Origin: Planctomycetota bacterium
Lineage (GTDB): Bacteria > Planctomycetota > Planctomycetia > Planctomycetales > Planctomycetaceae
Direction: 5' to 3'
NCBI GenBank assembly: GCA_003388505.1
Contig: QQVO01000073.1
Span: 41,712 to 105,711 of the forward strand
DNA length: 64,000 nucleotides
Part shown: positions 1-9,237 of the stretch, in pieces
Position numbering within the stretch: position 1 is the first letter of the stretch
Layout of the letters: each line of letters starts with the position of its first letter
Notes under the pieces: model-generated
Told to the model about the DNA's origin: nothing
What the model saw: the letters and a program-made list of their open reading frames with translations, nothing else
Databases searched by the model: none
Program-made: the position numbers and the translations under genes

Positions 1-2
1 AA

Positions 3-1496
3 GACAACACCGGCTGGGCCGTTGCGCCGCAGTTCGGTAAAGACCACTTCGCGATCTTCTCCCTGTCCGAAGAATGCCTCTCGCAACTGGCGGCGCTCCC
101 AGGCTCGCTGCGGTTGACCGTCCGGCTGAGCCAGCAATACGAGGCTTCGCCGCACACAATCGGCAAGTTCCGGCTGTCGGCCGTCACCGGACTGGACCCG
201 GAATCACTCGGGCTGCCGGAGAACATCCGCGACATCCTGGCGGTCGCAACCGCCGAACGCACGGGCGAACAGACGACCGCTCTGCTCGATTACTACGCCG
301 GGCTGGATGAGACCTACCGGACGCTCAAAGCCAGGGTGGACGAATTCCAGAAAACCGAGCCCTTCAAACCGGAGATGGTCGTGCGGGTCATCAAAGAGCG
401 CATAGAGAATCCCCGCGAGACACGGATGTTCAAGCGGGGCGAGTTCCTCGATCCGCTCGATCCGGTCCAGCCGGGCACGCTCGACGTTCTCAACCCGCTG
501 ACCACCCCGGATGGTCTGCCACCGAATCGTCTGGACCTGGCGCGGTGGCTCGTCTCAGGCGAAAATCCTCTCACGCCCCGTGTGACGGTCAATCAATACT
601 GGCAACATCTGTTCGGCCGCGGGCTGGTGAAGACCTCCAACGACTTCGGCACGCGCGGCGAAGAACCGACGCATCCCGAACTGCTCGACTGGCTGGCTGA
701 CGAGTTCATTCGCCTGGAATGGAGCCGCAAGGAGATCATCAAGACCATCGTCATGTCGCATACGTACCGGCAGTCGTCGCGGTTCCGGCCGGAGTTGGCA
801 GAAGTTGATCCGGAGAACCGTCTGCTCGCGCGGCAGAACCGGGTCCGCGTGGAGGCGGAGATTGTGCGCGACCTGCACCTGGCCGCTGCGGGACTGCTCG
901 ACCGTCGCATCGGCGGCCCGAGCGTCTTTCCGCCGCTGCCGCCCGGCATTGCCGAACTCAGTTACGCGAACAACTTCAAGTGGGGCAACAGCGAATGGAA
1001 CACCCGTCCCGACCGGCCAAGCGGCGTCGCGCCGAAGGACGACGTCTATCGCCGGGGGATGTACACCTTCTTCAAACGCACCGCCCCGCATCCCAATCTA
1101 ACCACGTTCGACTGCCCCGATGCCAACCTCACCGCCGTCGAGCGGAGCACGTCCAACACACCGCTGCAAGCGCTGATTACACTCAACAACGACGTGTTCG
1201 TCGACGCCGCGCGCGGCATGGCCCGGCGCGTGCTGACCGAGGCGGAAGGCGACGACACAGCGCGGATCACCTGGATGCTGCGGTTGGTCACCATCCGCAC
1301 GCCGTCCGCAGGCGAGGTCGCCGAGTTCACCGGCCTGTTGTCGACCGCCAGAGAGTACTACTCCACCCATCCGGAAGAAGCCGCAAAGTTCGCCGGCCCC
1401 GAGTTGCCCGAGAGCATCGACCTCGTCGAAGCCGCCGCCTGGACCGCGACCGCCCGAATCGTGATGAACCTGGATGAGTTTATCGTCAGAGACTGA
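3..1496 (+). CDS. DUF1549/DUF1553 (PSD1-type) protein, C-terminal part
   Basis: The reading frame is open from the left edge, so the N-terminus lies outside the window; 497 residues are visible. The last 350 residues have the DUF1553 pattern: an NPLTPRVTVNQYWQHLFGRG block, then THPELLDWLADEF, a KEIIKTIVMSHTYRQSS block and LITLNNDVFVDAARGMARR. These proteins are large, secreted and abundant in Planctomycetes; many carry a CxxCH motif near the N-terminus (not visible here) and their biochemical role is unproven. The DUF1501 gene 106 bases downstream on the same strand is the usual partner, so the two are probably co-transcribed. The family call is safe; the function is unknown. Confidence 0.9.
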   Translation, partial: DNTGWAVAPQFGKDHFAIFSLSEECLSQLAALPGSLRLTVRLSQQYEASPHTIGKFRLSAVTGLDPESLGLPENIRDILAVATAERTGEQTTALLDYYAGLDETYRTLKARVDEFQKTEPFKPEMVVRVIKERIENPRETRMFKRGEFLDPLDPVQPGTLDVLNPLTTPDGLPPNRLDLARWLVSGENPLTPRVTVNQYWQHLFGRGLVKTSNDFGTRGEEPTHPELLDWLADEFIRLEWSRKEIIKTIVMSHTYRQSSRFRPELAEVDPENRLLARQNRVRVEAEIVRDLHLAAAGLLDRRIGGPSVFPPLPPGIAELSYANNFKWGNSEWNTRPDRPSGVAPKDDVYRRGMYTFFKRTAPHPNLTTFDCPDANLTAVERSTSNTPLQALITLNNDVFVDAARGMARRVLTEAEGDDTARITWMLRLVTIRTPSAGEVAEFTGLLSTAREYYSTHPEEAAKFAGPELPESIDLVEAAAWTATARIVMNLDEFIVRD

Positions 1497-1602
1497 ATCA
1501 CCCCCGGCGAGCCGCGCGGCGTCAGCCCGCGGATGCCACCGATCAACCCGAGTCACCGTTCATGCCTGAACCGGCACTCTAGGCCGATTACGAGACAAAC
1601 AG

Positions 1603-3114
1603 ATGGCTATCTCACTCAACCCCGATCTCCTCTCTCAGCGCCTCGACACAACCCGCCGCGACTTCCTCCTCAACGGCGCCGGCGGCATCGGCATGATGGG
1701 ACTCGGCGCACTGCTCGCTCAAGATGGATTGGTGTCGGCAGCGGAAGGGACCGGCGTCGAATCGGCCAACCCGCTCGCCCCCAAGCCTTCCCATTATCCG
1801 GGGAAGGCGAAGTCATGCATCTTCATCTTCTTTGAGGGGGCGCCGAGCCAGCTTGACCTGTTCGACCCCAAGCCGAAGCTGACCGAACTGCACAAGCAGC
1901 CGTTGCCGCAATCGTTCATCGAGGGCGTGCGGTTCGCCTTCCTCAAGCCCGACACCGCCACGCTCATGGCGCCGCTGGCCCGCACGTGGCATCGTTACGG
2001 CGAGTGCGGGATGGAAATGTCCGACCTGCTGCCCCACATCGGCAGCATGGCCGACGACATCTGCCTGATCCGGTCGATGAATTCGACGCAGTTTAACCAC
2101 CACCCGGGCCAACTCGTGATGCAGTGCGGCCGGCCGCACTTCGGCCTGCCCGTGATGGGCGCCTGGCTCACCTACGGGCTGGGGAGCGAGTCGCAGAACC
2201 TGCCCGGTTACGTGGTGCTCACCGCCGGACGCGGCAACTCCGGCGGCGCGACGATCTGGACCAGCGGGTTTCTGCCCAGCAGCTATGCAGGCGTTCTCTT
2301 CCGCGGTCAGGGCGAACCGGTCCTCAACCTGGAAAACCCGGACGGTCTCCCGGCCGAACTGCAGCGCGAAGGGCTCGACGTCCTCAGGGACGTGAATACC
2401 GGCCGGCTGCAGGCGGTCGGCGACCCCGAAATCGCCGCCCGCATCGCGAGCTACGAACTCGCCTTCCGCATGCAGACCTCCGCGCCGGAACTGATCGACC
2501 TCTCCGGCGAGACGAAGTCCACCCTCGAGATGTACGGCGTCGAACGGGAGACGCCCGAGGGGGGCGGCCGCGGCAGCGGCGGGAGCAACACCTATTCGCA
2601 GTTTGCGAGAAACTGCCTGCTGGCCCGCCGCATGGTGGAGCGCGGCGTGCGGTTCATCAACATCATTCATGCCTCATGGGACCACCACTCGAACCTCGAC
2701 AACGAACTTCCCTGGAACGCCGCCATGGCCGATCAGCCGATCGCCGCGCTCATTGCCGATCTCAAGCAGCGGGGCCTGTTGGACGAGACGATGGTCGTCT
2801 GGGGCAGCGAGTTCGGCCGCACGCCGCTGGGGGAGAACCGCAACGCCGACGGATCAGTCACCGGCCGCGACCATCACCCGTACGCCTTCAGCATGTTCCT
2901 GGCCGGCGGCGGAATCAAAGGCGGGCAGGTGTACGGAGCGAGCGACGAGTTCGGCTGGGGCGTGGCGGAGAACCCCGTGCCCCCGGCCGACCTGCACGCG
3001 ACCATGCTGCACCTGTTCGGGATGGACCACCTGAAGCTGACCTACCGCTATCAGGGCCGCGACTTCCGCCTGACAGACGTCGCCGGAAACGTCGTCGAAC
3101 CGCTGCTGGCGTAA
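1603..3114 (+). CDS. DUF1501 family protein, Tat-exported
   Basis: A 503-aa protein with a twin-arginine export signal (TRRDFLLNGAGG, about residues 17-28, followed by a hydrophobic stretch). DUF1501 belongs to the alkaline phosphatase/sulfatase fold group. Visible signatures are FFEGAPSQLDLFDPKP (about 77-92), FNHHPGQLVMQCGRP, ASWDHHSNLDNELPWN, WGSEFGRTP and GRDHHPYAFSMFLAGGG, which supply the His and Asp residues expected to bind metal. The substrate is unknown. It directly follows a DUF1549/DUF1553 gene, the standard planctomycete pairing. The start was chosen at the ATG that places the Tat motif near the N-terminus. Confidence 0.92.
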   Translation: MAISLNPDLLSQRLDTTRRDFLLNGAGGIGMMGLGALLAQDGLVSAAEGTGVESANPLAPKPSHYPGKAKSCIFIFFEGAPSQLDLFDPKPKLTELHKQPLPQSFIEGVRFAFLKPDTATLMAPLARTWHRYGECGMEMSDLLPHIGSMADDICLIRSMNSTQFNHHPGQLVMQCGRPHFGLPVMGAWLTYGLGSESQNLPGYVVLTAGRGNSGGATIWTSGFLPSSYAGVLFRGQGEPVLNLENPDGLPAELQREGLDVLRDVNTGRLQAVGDPEIAARIASYELAFRMQTSAPELIDLSGETKSTLEMYGVERETPEGGGRGSGGSNTYSQFARNCLLARRMVERGVRFINIIHASWDHHSNLDNELPWNAAMADQPIAALIADLKQRGLLDETMVVWGSEFGRTPLGENRNADGSVTGRDHHPYAFSMFLAGGGIKGGQVYGASDEFGWGVAENPVPPADLHATMLHLFGMDHLKLTYRYQGRDFRLTDVAGNVVEPLLA

Positions 3115-3123
3115 CCGCGGCGC

Positions 3124-4761
3124 TCAGAATCCGAACACCTGCACCTCCGCCAGCCCGCTGAAGTTGCTGGAATTCCAGAGTTCGTTCGCCTTGAGTTTGA
3201 CGTAACGTCCGCGCACCGCCGGGACGGAAACGATCACGCCGTAATCGGAGGTCTCTTCCGCTCCGGGCGCCATCGGGACGACTCCGGTCGCGTCCGGCTG
3301 GAGCGCGGTCGGCGTCGGACTCACGAAGACTTCCACCTGCTTCCAGCCCCGCGTCTGACCGCCCGGCTGGTTCAGATTCCAGAGTTTGACGGCGGTCACC
3401 GTCCGCTCCTCGCCCAGGTCCAGAATAAGAATCCCGTCGGCCGAAACGGGATAGCACCACATCGTCGCCAGGTCGGTGGAGTTCCAGACTCCGTCCAGAA
3501 CGGCCTCCTTGGGGTTTTCCGGATACTCCGCTGAGACGCTGAACACCGACACGTCTGCGAGCGGTGCCGGCGAGACTTGCCGCGTCTCGATCGCCAGGAC
3601 ACGCGCCATGCGCGCGGCTTCGCTCTGCTCCTCGGCCTCGGACGCCATCAGACTCTCCAGCCGCGCGGGAAGTTGTGTGAGAAGCTTCAGTTCGTCGGCA
3701 GTCGGGGGCTTTACGAAACCGCGCAGGCCGAGCAGATCCTCCTGTCCGTTGACGCGCACGGAGTGGGCCGCGCAGCGCAGCACCGCCGCCAACTCCGGCC
3801 CGTCGCTAAACATCATCGGCAGGAGTCTCAGCAGAGTTTCCTGCGGCGGATCGGGAACGTCGGACAGCGTTGTCAGCGCGATCTCCCTCTGGGCCGGAAT
3901 CTCGGACGTCCGCGCGAGATCGAGCAACTCCGGCCCGGCGCCGGCCGCATCGCAACGCTTGATCGCCTCGGCCGCGTCCTCCCAACTCGCCTCCTGTTCA
4001 GGACTCTCAAGCACCGCCACCATCGCCGGCAACGTCGCAGACGGCCGTCTGAGCAGGCGGAGCGCCTCGAGCGAGTTCTTCACGAGCGTCGCGTCTCCCG
4101 GAGTTTGGGCACTGGCCGTTAGCAGAGGCAGCGCCGCTTCCGGCTCGGCGACCAGTTCCGCCTGGGCGGCCCGCACCTCGGAGCGCGTCTCGGAACCGAG
4201 CAGCTTCATCCACGCACCGAGCTTGCGCTGCGCCGCGCGAATCTCCTCAATGCGGGCGCGGTGGTCGGTGATCTGCTGCCGCTCTTCGTCGGTCGGCGCG
4301 CGGGACGCCGCAAAGTCGAGCGCCGCAACCGCATCGTCCAGTCTGCCGGTTTCAATGAGCCCGGGGACTTCGCTCAGCCGAGCCTCGCGCTCCTTTGCCG
4401 CGACAGCGGCGGTCTTCTCTTCGAGACCGGCTCTCAATTCGTCCAGAGCCGCAAGTTGTTCGGCGCCGGGCGCAGGTTCAGAGTTCGCGAGTTCCTCAAG
4501 CGAGCCGAGCGACTCTCGCGCCGCCTCGAGATCGCCCTGCTCCAGAGCGCGCTCGGTCTCGGCGATCAGCTTCGTCCACTCCGCATCGCGTTCATCGCTT
4601 TGTGAGACCGGTTCCGGAACGGGGTCCGGCTCGGGCTGTTCATCGGCGACAGGCGGCGGCTGTGCCGGTGAGGCATCCGGCTTCTCGGAGGTGCACCCGC
4701 CGGCGGCAGCCAGCCAGAGGCCGGCCAGCATTGCGGCGGTCCGCATTCGCTGCGTCTTCAT
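3124..4761 (-). CDS. Predicted lipoprotein with coiled coil and C-terminal discoidin-like domain
   Basis: A 545-aa protein. The first 23 residues form a signal ending in a lipobox (AAAGGC), so it is probably lipid-anchored. It continues with a Pro/Glu-rich linker, a long charged helical part (about 50-200, likely coiled coil), helical repeats that may be HEAT-like (about 190-390), and a C-terminal beta domain of about 150 residues. That last domain resembles F5/8 type C (discoidin) folds: SVSAEYPENPKEAVLDG, a Trp-rich core, GRYVKLKANELWNSSNFSGL and a final EVQVFGF. Such domains bind carbohydrate or other surface ligands. It lies downstream of the TPR/ExbBD operon on the same strand but is separated by a palindromic repeat, so co-transcription is uncertain. 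It converges with the DUF1501 gene. Confidence 0.75.
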   Translation of the reverse strand: MKTQRMRTAAMLAGLWLAAAGGCTSEKPDASPAQPPPVADEQPEPDPVPEPVSQSDERDAEWTKLIAETERALEQGDLEAARESLGSLEELANSEPAPGAEQLAALDELRAGLEEKTAAVAAKEREARLSEVPGLIETGRLDDAVAALDFAASRAPTDEERQQITDHRARIEEIRAAQRKLGAWMKLLGSETRSEVRAAQAELVAEPEAALPLLTASAQTPGDATLVKNSLEALRLLRRPSATLPAMVAVLESPEQEASWEDAAEAIKRCDAAGAGPELLDLARTSEIPAQREIALTTLSDVPDPPQETLLRLLPMMFSDGPELAAVLRCAAHSVRVNGQEDLLGLRGFVKPPTADELKLLTQLPARLESLMASEAEEQSEAARMARVLAIETRQVSPAPLADVSVFSVSAEYPENPKEAVLDGVWNSTDLATMWCYPVSADGILILDLGEERTVTAVKLWNLNQPGGQTRGWKQVEVFVSPTPTALQPDATGVVPMAPGAEETSDYGVIVSVPAVRGRYVKLKANELWNSSNFSGLAEVQVFGF

Positions 4762-4790
4762 AAGAGTGGTGCTGCATCAAAGTGAGATTG

Positions 4791-4869
4791 GCGGGTGCCA
4801 CTGGCTCCGCCAGTGCGAACCAGAAAGGACGTCTACTCCGCGATGCACCGGCAAAGCCAGTGGCACCCG
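4791..4869. repeat. Dispersed palindromic repeat, family A, copy 1
   Basis: The outer arms GGTGCCACTGGCT and AGCCAGTGGCACC are inverted around a centre containing GGACGTCTAC. A second copy in opposite orientation lies at 25050-25128. The element fills much of the gap between the lipoprotein gene and the TPR operon. No gene was seen in 4762-4994. Confidence 0.8.
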
Positions 4870-4994
4870 TCATTTCAACGTTGACGAAGTGCTGCAGCGC
4901 GTTCCCAAACCATGACTGGCGATCTGTCTCGCGGAATCTCCGGTTCAAGAGCCTGAAAAACGCTCGACGCGGACACATGGTGGAGCAAATTGCT

Positions 4995-6659
4995 CTACTC
5001 GTCCTTCGATCCCCCCAGCGTCACGGTGATCTTGTATTCGGTCTGCAGGTGCGCGTGCGCCGTGCTCGCTTCTCCCGACTTGGGGTACTCCTTGCAGACC
5101 TTCTGGAATGCGAGAATCGCTTTCTCCTTCTGTTCCTGCTCTTCGTAGGTGCGGGCCGATTCAAGCTGGGCCCGCGGCGCTGCGGACGGCGCGCTGCCGA
5201 TGATCCCGCCGTACAGCAGCAGGGCTTCGCCATACTCCTTGAGCGCCCGGTGGCAGGACGCCATGCGGAAATGCGTCTCCGGATAGTATTCGTTGCACTG
5301 CCGGTAGTGCTGAATGGCTTCCTTGTACTGCCCCGCATGGTGATAGGTGTCCGCCAGCGCCCACAGCCAGGTGTCGATGTGCTCGACGTCCTGCTGCACG
5401 AGTTCGGTATAGATCGTGACGGCTTCGGGATAGTTGTGGGCCCAATGCCGCCAAGTCGCCGCCGCTTCGCCGATCCAGCGAAACGGCTCTTCCTCATCCT
5501 GCAGGCTCAACTGCCGATACGCCGCGACCGCCTGCTCGTAATTCTTCTCCTCGCGAAAACTGTTGGCGATCTGGTGCTTGCCTTCAACGTCGTCCTCGAA
5601 ACGTCCATAAACGCTCCGCGCTGTCTCATATTGTCCGATCGACTTGTACCAGTTCCCCTGCCGCAACAGCGTCTCGTCGCTCGGACCGAAACGGCTGATG
5701 ATTTGCTCATACGCGGCCTTCACCTGCGGCTCTCGTCCGGCCGCCGCCTGCAGATCGGCAACGGCATACCAGGCCGCTCGCGCGGCGTCTTCCAGTTCGG
5801 GGTCGGCGAGATCCTGCTCGATCCGTTCCTGCACCCAGGCCACGGCGCGATCGGCCAGACGCTCCGCCTGAGACGCCGTTTTCGAATCAGCCGCCAGCGT
5901 CCTGATCGGACCGCTGGCATACTGCACGACCTGCGGAATCAACTCGGTCGGCCCGTAGGTCGTCTCCAGCGCCTTGGCGCCGTCTTCGAAGTTGCCTTCC
6001 GAGAAGAAGTGCGAAGCGAGTTGCCGGGAGGCGTCGACGCAGATGCCCGCCACGTACCGGTTGTCGCGGGGCGTCTCGAACGTCAGTCGTTCCCACATCT
6101 CGAGCTGTGTCTCGACGTCCTCCTCACTCCGCGCGATCTCGATCATGTCGCGGGCGGCGTACGCGGCGATCTCGGCGTCGCCGTAGTCTTCGAACACGGT
6201 CGAATAGGCCTTTTTCGCTTTGCCGATTTCTCCCATGTCCTGGTACGTGCGCCCGATGTAATAGGCGGCCGTCATGGCGTCCGGAGACTCCGGCCAGTAG
6301 TCGATCACCGATTGAAATCCCTCGGTGATGGCCGTGTTGAGCTTTCGCAACTGCACCTGACACAGGCTCCATTTGAGCTGTGTGTAAGAGGCGACGGCGC
6401 TGTCTTCGTAGAGAGTGAGGAACTTCTCGTATTCCGCGGCGGCCGCTTTCCACTCGCTGCGCTCGTAATACTGCTCGGCCACTTTAAGCTGGAAGCGTTC
6501 CGCCTCCCGGATGTCGGGATAACGATCGAGCGCAAGCTGATCCAGACGCTGGGCGCTGGCCACAGACCCGCCGCACAGCACGAGCGCTGCGGTCAGGAGC
6601 ATCGTTAAGGGCCGCGCGGCGGGCCGGTTTCCCGCAAACTGTCTCAGCGGGTCTGTCAC
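4995..6659 (-). CDS. Tetratricopeptide-repeat protein, periplasmic
   Basis: This is the last gene of the ExbBD/TPR operon. The GTG at 6659 overlaps the TGA of the DUF4159 gene (GTGA), a typical translational coupling, so this start is preferred over the longer frame from 6740; it gives 554 aa. A signal sequence follows (MLLTAALVLCGGSVASA, cleavage before QRLDQ). The rest is almost entirely TPR-type helical hairpins, for example YYERSEWKAAAAEYEKFL, YYIGRTYQDMGEIGKAKKAY and ADTYHHAGQYKEAIQHY. It ends in a short polar tail. TPR arrays serve as protein-protein scaffolds, and this one would face the periplasm with the two larger TPR proteins of the same operon. The partner is unknown. Confidence 0.85.
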   Translation of the reverse strand: MTDPLRQFAGNRPAARPLTMLLTAALVLCGGSVASAQRLDQLALDRYPDIREAERFQLKVAEQYYERSEWKAAAAEYEKFLTLYEDSAVASYTQLKWSLCQVQLRKLNTAITEGFQSVIDYWPESPDAMTAAYYIGRTYQDMGEIGKAKKAYSTVFEDYGDAEIAAYAARDMIEIARSEEDVETQLEMWERLTFETPRDNRYVAGICVDASRQLASHFFSEGNFEDGAKALETTYGPTELIPQVVQYASGPIRTLAADSKTASQAERLADRAVAWVQERIEQDLADPELEDAARAAWYAVADLQAAAGREPQVKAAYEQIISRFGPSDETLLRQGNWYKSIGQYETARSVYGRFEDDVEGKHQIANSFREEKNYEQAVAAYRQLSLQDEEEPFRWIGEAAATWRHWAHNYPEAVTIYTELVQQDVEHIDTWLWALADTYHHAGQYKEAIQHYRQCNEYYPETHFRMASCHRALKEYGEALLLYGGIIGSAPSAAPRAQLESARTYEEQEQKEKAILAFQKVCKEYPKSGEASTAHAHLQTEYKITVTLGGSKDE

Positions 6660-8122
6660 GGCGCTTTGCGTCGCGAACTCAGCCATTTGCTGTACTCCAC
6701 GTGCGAATAAAAGATCACGTTCGTGCCTAACTGATAGCACGCCTCGTAGATTTCCTTGGGAACGCCGGAATGGTCGTCGGTCCAGGCGTCGCCGATGTCT
6801 CCCGGGTGATAGTAACAGACCCAGCGCCCCTCAACCCGCCAGCCTAATGCGTCGGTGCCGCCGTGCGGCGCGACATACGGCAGGAAGGGAACCTGGTAGG
6901 GAACACGGTGAATCACGTCGTCCAGCGGAACCGGCACCGGGTCCACGTTGGGCAGCACGCGCCGCATCATGGCGACGAACTGATTGTGAAAGTGCCGGCT
7001 GCCGCCGTTGTCCCCGAACAGCATGCCGTGCTTCTCCAGCAGATACTCGCGCAGCACCTTCACCTCGTCGTTGGAGACGACGATGCTCTTCTGGCCCGTC
7101 ATGTAGACGAGGGGGGGACTCTTCTCGGGGGGGAAGTTTGCCAGTTGAGAAATCAGCCGCGACTCGGTGCGCTCGGCGACCTTTTGTTTCGTCCGCAGCC
7201 CGTACTCGACCAGCATGTTCAGGTCGGCCCCGATCCCGAAGTCCTGATCCCAATCCCCCCCCTGGTATTCGAGCCGGATAAACCGCACGCGGCCCTGCGA
7301 GGTTCCGCCGGCGAATCCGGCGCCCGCGCCCTGGCCGTAACCGACCGTGTAGGCGTGTTCCGTGATCTCGTCGAACTGCAGCTTGACGTCGTCCAGGTCG
7401 CGAACGTTGAACTTGATCGAACTGAACGGATTGATGACGTACTTCTTCTGGATAACCCGTTGCACCTTCACCGTCTGGGCGATGGCCTGTTGTTGTCCGC
7501 CCCCGGCGGGCATCTCGTACACCTCGTGGCACCCGCCAACCTGGGTCAGCAGCATGAACACCAGTAGGAACGAGAGCGAATAACCCAGCAAGGTTGTCAC
7601 CGACTGATTCAGCTTGCGGTTCTTCGTTCCGTAGTACCAGGCCTGCGTGTCTCGCGGGTCCCAGATCCGTTTCCCGGGCCGATCCTGCGCGTCCTGATCC
7701 GGCGTTCGCCGGCGTTGTCGCGCTCGATCGTAAGCAAACGAATCGACCCACCAGATCACCCAGGCCAGGCCGAGAACGAACACGATCGCAGTGCTGGCGC
7801 GGGCCAGCGTCGCCCGCAAGCCGCCCAAGCCGAATGCGTCGGCGACGAACACGCTGTACTGGCAGAGAACGACCGCGCAAGCGCTGGCGAACGCCGACGT
7901 CTTTTGCGAACTGCGGCGCTGGGGGCGCGTCCACCACCACAGCCAGACCAGTGACACGACGACGCCGGCCGTGAACACGCTCCAGGAAACGACGCGGCCG
8001 ACCAGGCCGGTCAACTGGTGGAAATACTGCCAATCCGCCCAGCAGGCCAGCCACAGCACTCCGAGCACACCGGTCGCGATCGTCGCCGTCCGGAGTTTCG
8101 ATTTGTCAGGCTGGCCGACCAT
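6656..8122 (-). CDS. Membrane protein with C-terminal DUF4159 domain
   Basis: A 488-aa protein. The N-terminal 200 residues contain about five hydrophobic segments (near 12-32, 42-62, 78-98, 105-127 and 178-197) separated by Arg-rich loops. The C-terminal half (about 270-480) matches the DUF4159 pattern: FIRLEYQGGDWDQDFG, DLNMLVEYGL, PLVYMTGQKSIVVSNDEV, LREYLLEKHGMLFGDNGG, and a final YYHPGDIGDAWTDD. DUF4159 has a glutamine-amidotransferase-like appearance but no proven activity. The gene is coupled to the downstream TPR gene by a 4-base overlap and follows ExbB/ExbD genes, which suggests it is part of, or regulated with, the motor complex. Confidence 0.82.
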   Translation of the reverse strand: MVGQPDKSKLRTATIATGVLGVLWLACWADWQYFHQLTGLVGRVVSWSVFTAGVVVSLVWLWWWTRPQRRSSQKTSAFASACAVVLCQYSVFVADAFGLGGLRATLARASTAIVFVLGLAWVIWWVDSFAYDRARQRRRTPDQDAQDRPGKRIWDPRDTQAWYYGTKNRKLNQSVTTLLGYSLSFLLVFMLLTQVGGCHEVYEMPAGGGQQQAIAQTVKVQRVIQKKYVINPFSSIKFNVRDLDDVKLQFDEITEHAYTVGYGQGAGAGFAGGTSQGRVRFIRLEYQGGDWDQDFGIGADLNMLVEYGLRTKQKVAERTESRLISQLANFPPEKSPPLVYMTGQKSIVVSNDEVKVLREYLLEKHGMLFGDNGGSRHFHNQFVAMMRRVLPNVDPVPVPLDDVIHRVPYQVPFLPYVAPHGGTDALGWRVEGRWVCYYHPGDIGDAWTDDHSGVPKEIYEACYQLGTNVIFYSHVEYSKWLSSRRKAP

Positions 8123-8180
8123 AGGACTGGGAACATCTGTAACGAGTGAGGCGGGAGGCTGACGTCGTCAGCAGTGAAAA

Positions 8181-8669
8181 CTACTCGACGCCGTCCAGCA
8201 GTGAATCGAGGTTGTTGTCCAGGGGATTCTCATCCGGCGCAGCCGTGCGCGTTTCATCGAGCCCCATCGCTTCGGTCGCTCGCTGCAGATCGGGATCGCC
8301 GGTCGTCTCGGCGGCCAGCGGAGGCGTTGTTGCATTCTCCGCCGGTTGGCCGGCATCGTCACTTGAAGTCTCTGCCCTGGCCGGTGAAGCGGCGGCCTGC
8401 GGTTCGGTCCCGCCCATCCAGTACGGGATCAGAGTCAGCACGGCGACCAGCACCACGCACCCCACCGTCGCCTGCAAGATTCCCCGCAGCAGACTGCTCG
8501 ACGACAGTTCGCCGAGCGTTTCCTGCGGACTCCGGCCCCGCAACCCGGCGATGAACTCCCGCAGTTCCTCGGCCGATGCGGCCGTCGACGCTCGCACTCG
8601 CTTGCGGTCGCCCGTCATGCTCGTCAGCGGAGCCGTGCGCTCCTCGAATTCTTCGTTTCTGATCGCCAC
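8181..8669 (-). CDS. Small single-pass membrane protein of the ExbBD operon, unknown function
   Basis: A 162-aa protein starting at a GTG with a good ribosome site (GAGGTG seven bases upstream). Residues 1-65 are polar and charged. One transmembrane helix lies near 66-87 (LQATVGCVVLVAVLTLIPYW), followed by an Ala/Pro/Glu-rich low-complexity tail ending LDNNLDSLLDGVE. The layout, a short cytoplasmic head, one helix and a flexible periplasmic tail, resembles TonB/TolA-like linkers or ExbD in outline, but I see no family signature. It sits 21 bases after the ExbD gene and 58 before the DUF4159 gene. The family is not recognised. Confidence 0.7.
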   Translation of the reverse strand: MAIRNEEFEERTAPLTSMTGDRKRVRASTAASAEELREFIAGLRGRSPQETLGELSSSSLLRGILQATVGCVVLVAVLTLIPYWMGGTEPQAAASPARAETSSDDAGQPAENATTPPLAAETTGDPDLQRATEAMGLDETRTAAPDENPLDNNLDSLLDGVE

Positions 8670-8690
8670 GGGTTCACCTCGATATTTGTC

Positions 8691-9098
8691 TTATCCATTG
8701 TTTCGTTCGTCGACGATATGCACCATTTCCCCCCCGGCCTCGCTGATCGCTTCGATCACCGGTTCGAACCGCTGGGCCAGGGTCTCCTTGTGGATTTTCA
8801 GCAGCACCGTGCGGCTACCGGCGGGACGGTCGCCGAGCAGACTCTCAATCCTGCCGCTCAGTTCAGCGACGCCAAGTTCGTCTCCATTGAGGTACAGGCG
8901 GTTGTCTTGATCCACGACGATGCTCACGAGCGAGTGTCCGGCATTCTCCAGGTTGGGCGCCTCGGCCGGCGACCATTGCAGATGGCTGTCGTCCTGGGAA
9001 CGCGCAAGGATGACGAAGAAAATCAGCAGGTTGAAAGCGATGTCTCCCATCGCCATCGACGGCACCTCGGCTCGATGTTGTCGCCTTTTGATCTTCAT
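8691..9098 (-). CDS. ExbD/TolR-type biopolymer transport protein (second copy in operon)
   Basis: A 135-aa protein with a basic N-terminus (MKIKRRQHRAE), one transmembrane helix with the family's acidic residue at its start (MGDIAFNLLIFFVILARS, about 17-34), and a periplasmic domain of about 100 residues (VSIVVDQDNRLYLNGDEL, LLKIHKETLAQRFEPVIEAI). In ExbD/TolR/MotB this Asp carries the proton that drives rotation with ExbB/TolQ. Two ExbD genes in a row after one ExbB suggest a heteromeric plug. A 139-base gap with a perfect hairpin separates it from the preceding ExbD. Confidence 0.87.
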   Translation of the reverse strand: MKIKRRQHRAEVPSMAMGDIAFNLLIFFVILARSQDDSHLQWSPAEAPNLENAGHSLVSIVVDQDNRLYLNGDELGVAELSGRIESLLGDRPAGSRTVLLKIHKETLAQRFEPVIEAISEAGGEMVHIVDERNNG

Positions 9099-9183
9099 CG
9101 TGACAGACCGGCCGCTCCGGACTCAATCAACAATTCCTCGTTCACAAACTTCCATTTCGGAACGCCTCTGCAGTGTCCGCATC

Positions 9184-9209
9184 TGTGCCCAAACAGAAGT
9201 TTGGGCACA
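9184..9209. repeat. Perfect 10-bp inverted repeat between the two exbD genes
   Basis: The arms TGTGCCCAAA and TTTGGGCACA surround a 6-base loop in the 139-base gap between the exbD genes. No T-tract follows on the coding strand, so it is more likely a REP-type or mRNA-processing hairpin than a terminator. Confidence 0.7.
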
Positions 9210-9237
9210 AGGTAAACACAATATGGCGCAAATCCGC

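Noticed and set aside
1498..1530. GGCGTCAGCCCGC motif as another copy of composite repeat G
   Set aside because: Only about 13-20 bases are shared; too short to assign to the family.
3476..4915. 479-aa plus-strand open frame
   Set aside because: Antisense to the lipoprotein gene; Ser/Ala/Arg-rich low-complexity translation typical of a shadow frame.
4782..6608. 608-aa plus-strand open frame
   Set aside because: Antisense to the TPR gene with coupled start and signal peptide; the translation is Arg/Val-rich with no motifs, a high-GC shadow.
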